Source of the DNA: Mansonella perstans
Taxonomy: Eukaryota; Nematoda; Chromadorea; Rhabditida; Onchocercidae
NCBI GenBank assembly: GCA_037074765.1
Contig: JBAMDO010000200.1
Coordinates: 36,266-100,265 of the forward strand
DNA: 64,000 bases
Reading direction: 5' to 3'
This document shows positions 62,104-64,000 of the stretch, one piece after another (the stretch's first letter is position 1; the number at the start of each line of letters is the position of its first letter). Below the pieces are notes generated by a model that worked only from the letters and a program-made list of their open reading frames with translations, had not been told where the DNA came from and searched no databases. A program made the translations under genes and the position numbers.

Positions 62104-63900
62104 AAATATTGCTATGGCAACCATTGATTAATTTCCAAAAAGTTTACTACGGAAAAAATGTGACATCATGTGATAGAAAAATGGAAGTTTATGGTAATTT
62201 CGTTTAAAAGCATCTAAATGATAAAAGTATGCAGGTTTACAAAGTAGTGATAAGATCTATAGCTAAAATCAGTATTTGTATGTTAAATTTGAGGTAGAAA
62301 AAAATGGAATCGACAGCATTTATATTTGGAACAATCACATAACAACACATACTGATAACATGAGAATAATAATTAAAATTAATTGATTGTCGAAATATAA
62401 AATGTAAAATTTACATTAGTAATATGAAAATTGTTCAACGGTTGAGTTCTAAAAATTTTTTAAATTTAAAAGAGAAAAAAATTTTTCAAACGAGAAATTT
62501 CTTAGCAATGTTTTTCTGTTGGTATAAGAGAGGAAAAAAATTAATTATACGCTTTCGTTTTACATCACTCCATTTTTCTTTTTTTTTTCCAGTTCGTTTC
62601 ACAAATCAAGTTATTTTCGATTTCTGTTTTTAAATTAATGCCAAATTGAATCAGTGACTTTTTCATTTTATTTCAACGATATAATGAACCATTCATTTAT
62701 TATTTCATCCGCAAATGTGGCAATGTTCACTTGCCCAACCGAACATTTAAATTATATTTTTGATAGCTTTCAAAATTTTAGTAACATTCAAATTCTGAAA
62801 AAAACAAAAACAAAGCAATAGAAAATAATGTCGACGTGCAATTATGAGAAATTTATCAAATTTTTTTTTTCAATTTAATTTTTATAAAGATTGCTATAGA
62901 TTGTTTCAAAGAATATTTAAAATTTTGCAACAAGATAACGTTATTTTGATGTTTTGATAAAGGTAAAGTTTCATAATAATATCAAAGTTAGGTTAGGTTA
63001 GAATCTAATTCATAAGCCTATGAATTGCTTTGAGATTTTCAATTATGGTCTAAAATTTTAACTTAAATTTAAAGTAGAAAATTATTTCTTGCTAATTAAA
63101 TATTTCCAATAAACAATTCAATGTAATAAACAATTGTATAATTGGAAATGCTATTTCTTAATTACAATATTAGGAAAGATTGAAAGAACTAATAAATATG
63201 CGAAAGAGAAATGAAAGAAAGAAAAAAAAGAATTGTGCGAAAAAAATTTAATTTAATTCTTTGAAACTCAACAAATGCAACAATTGAATGATTTCTTAGT
63301 ATTCCAATAAGAACTTTTGTATTTTATTGAAACAATTTTAGCAAAAATTTATTTCTTAAAATTGTTTTTTTTTAGCCAATATTTGTACTAAATTGCTAAA
63401 ATAAATAAATGTAAGAACAAATTTATTGATTGTAAATGAGAAATTATTCTGAAAAATTATCAAATAAATAAAATGCTTTGTAAAAAAAAAAAAAAAAAAA
63501 AAAGAAATAAGAATGGAACAGATTAACTAAAATATCGAAAATCAGTAAATATGAATAATTGAATATAGATTGTAATGATTTAAGAACGATGACTGTTAAT
63601 GTGCAATTGCCATAGCTACCGGTTAGTAACAACATTACGCCTTTGTCAATCAAATGATACTAACAGGGAGATAGATGGGGAGAGAAAAGAAGAAATAGTG
63701 AAATTGTTGTACAGGGAAAATTGAGAGATAGAGAAAAGAGACTGTGGTATGAATTGATAGAGGAAGACATTTATCAAAAAAATATTTGTTGAAATTTTCT
63801 TTAAATTGATTGAAATTTGTCTCTTATCAAATGAAATTCAATCAATCTTACGAGATAATAATAACAACAATATTAGTGTAATGATAATAACAATAATAAT

Positions 63901-64000
63901 AGTAACAATGATGATATTAATAATAAAAGTAATAATAATATTGATCATAACAATAGTAACAATGATGATATTAATAATAAAAGTAATAATAATATTGATA
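63901..64000. repeat. Tandem repeat, 54-base period, running off the window
   Basis: AGTAACAATGATGATATTAA and the next 25 bases at 63901 recur exactly at 63955 up to the last base. The units are built of TAA, GAT and ATT triplets. At least two copies are present and the array may continue. Confidence 0.85.

Larger units (their letters stand above)
53661..64000. other. Gene-poor AT-rich region
   Basis: Over 10 kb without any exon I can support. Open frames are short and have low-complexity F/K/N-rich translations. Contents are a purine-rich GC island near 54560-54600 (possible noncoding exon or promoter of the kinase gene), GA and CA-type repeats, poly(T) at 59240-59262, a foldback element, a minisatellite and a TAA/GAT tandem repeat at the right edge. 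Confidence 0.55.

Overview
The window is eukaryotic and fits a nematode nuclear genome, most likely a filarial worm (inference). It is strongly AT-rich. Genes are broken into short exons by introns with GT donors and T-rich ...TTTCAG acceptors, and homopolymer, GA, CA and TAA-type simple repeats are common. A 14-base match to the 3' end of the nematode spliced leader SL1 also occurs (21795-21808). Long open frames are mostly absent, so genes were built by chaining short exons whose reading phases agree. All splice junctions are predictions from sequence alone.

Layout from left to right. Positions 1-8300 hold no gene I can chain with confidence, only a few coding-like segments and two imperfect inverted repeats. 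A four-exon gene on + (8326-11369) encodes a small secreted or membrane protein of unknown family. It converges with a six-exon gene on - (12294-14809) encoding a type II membrane protein with an extracellular SEA domain. A divergent 3.4 kb gap leads to unc-42 on + (18255-25840), a paired-like homeobox gene with seven exons whose homeodomain is split by a 3.6 kb intron. Converging on it is a nine-exon gene on - (27763-37082) for a secreted protein with four ephrin-receptor-like cysteine repeats and two EGF domains, each repeat carried by its own phase-1 exon. A possible 59-residue gene (38786-39146, +) precedes a globin gene (40681-42641, +) with an unusual GC-AG intron. The globin gene converges on a 17-exon tau-tubulin kinase (TTBK/Asator family) gene on - (44088-53530). 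The last 10.4 kb (53.6-64 kb) shows no recognisable coding sequence. It contains a foldback element, a minisatellite and simple repeats.

The genes are not functionally linked in any obvious way: there is a neuronal identity transcription factor, a kinase, a globin and several secreted or surface proteins. This is ordinary animal gene order with convergent and divergent pairs, not an operon. The most unusual signals are the SL1-like tag beside a hairpin inside the large unc-42 intron, the GC-AG globin intron, the 1-1 exon modules with a possible read-through isoform in the cysteine-repeat gene, the foldback element at 60.2-60.4 kb, and the unassigned small proteins.
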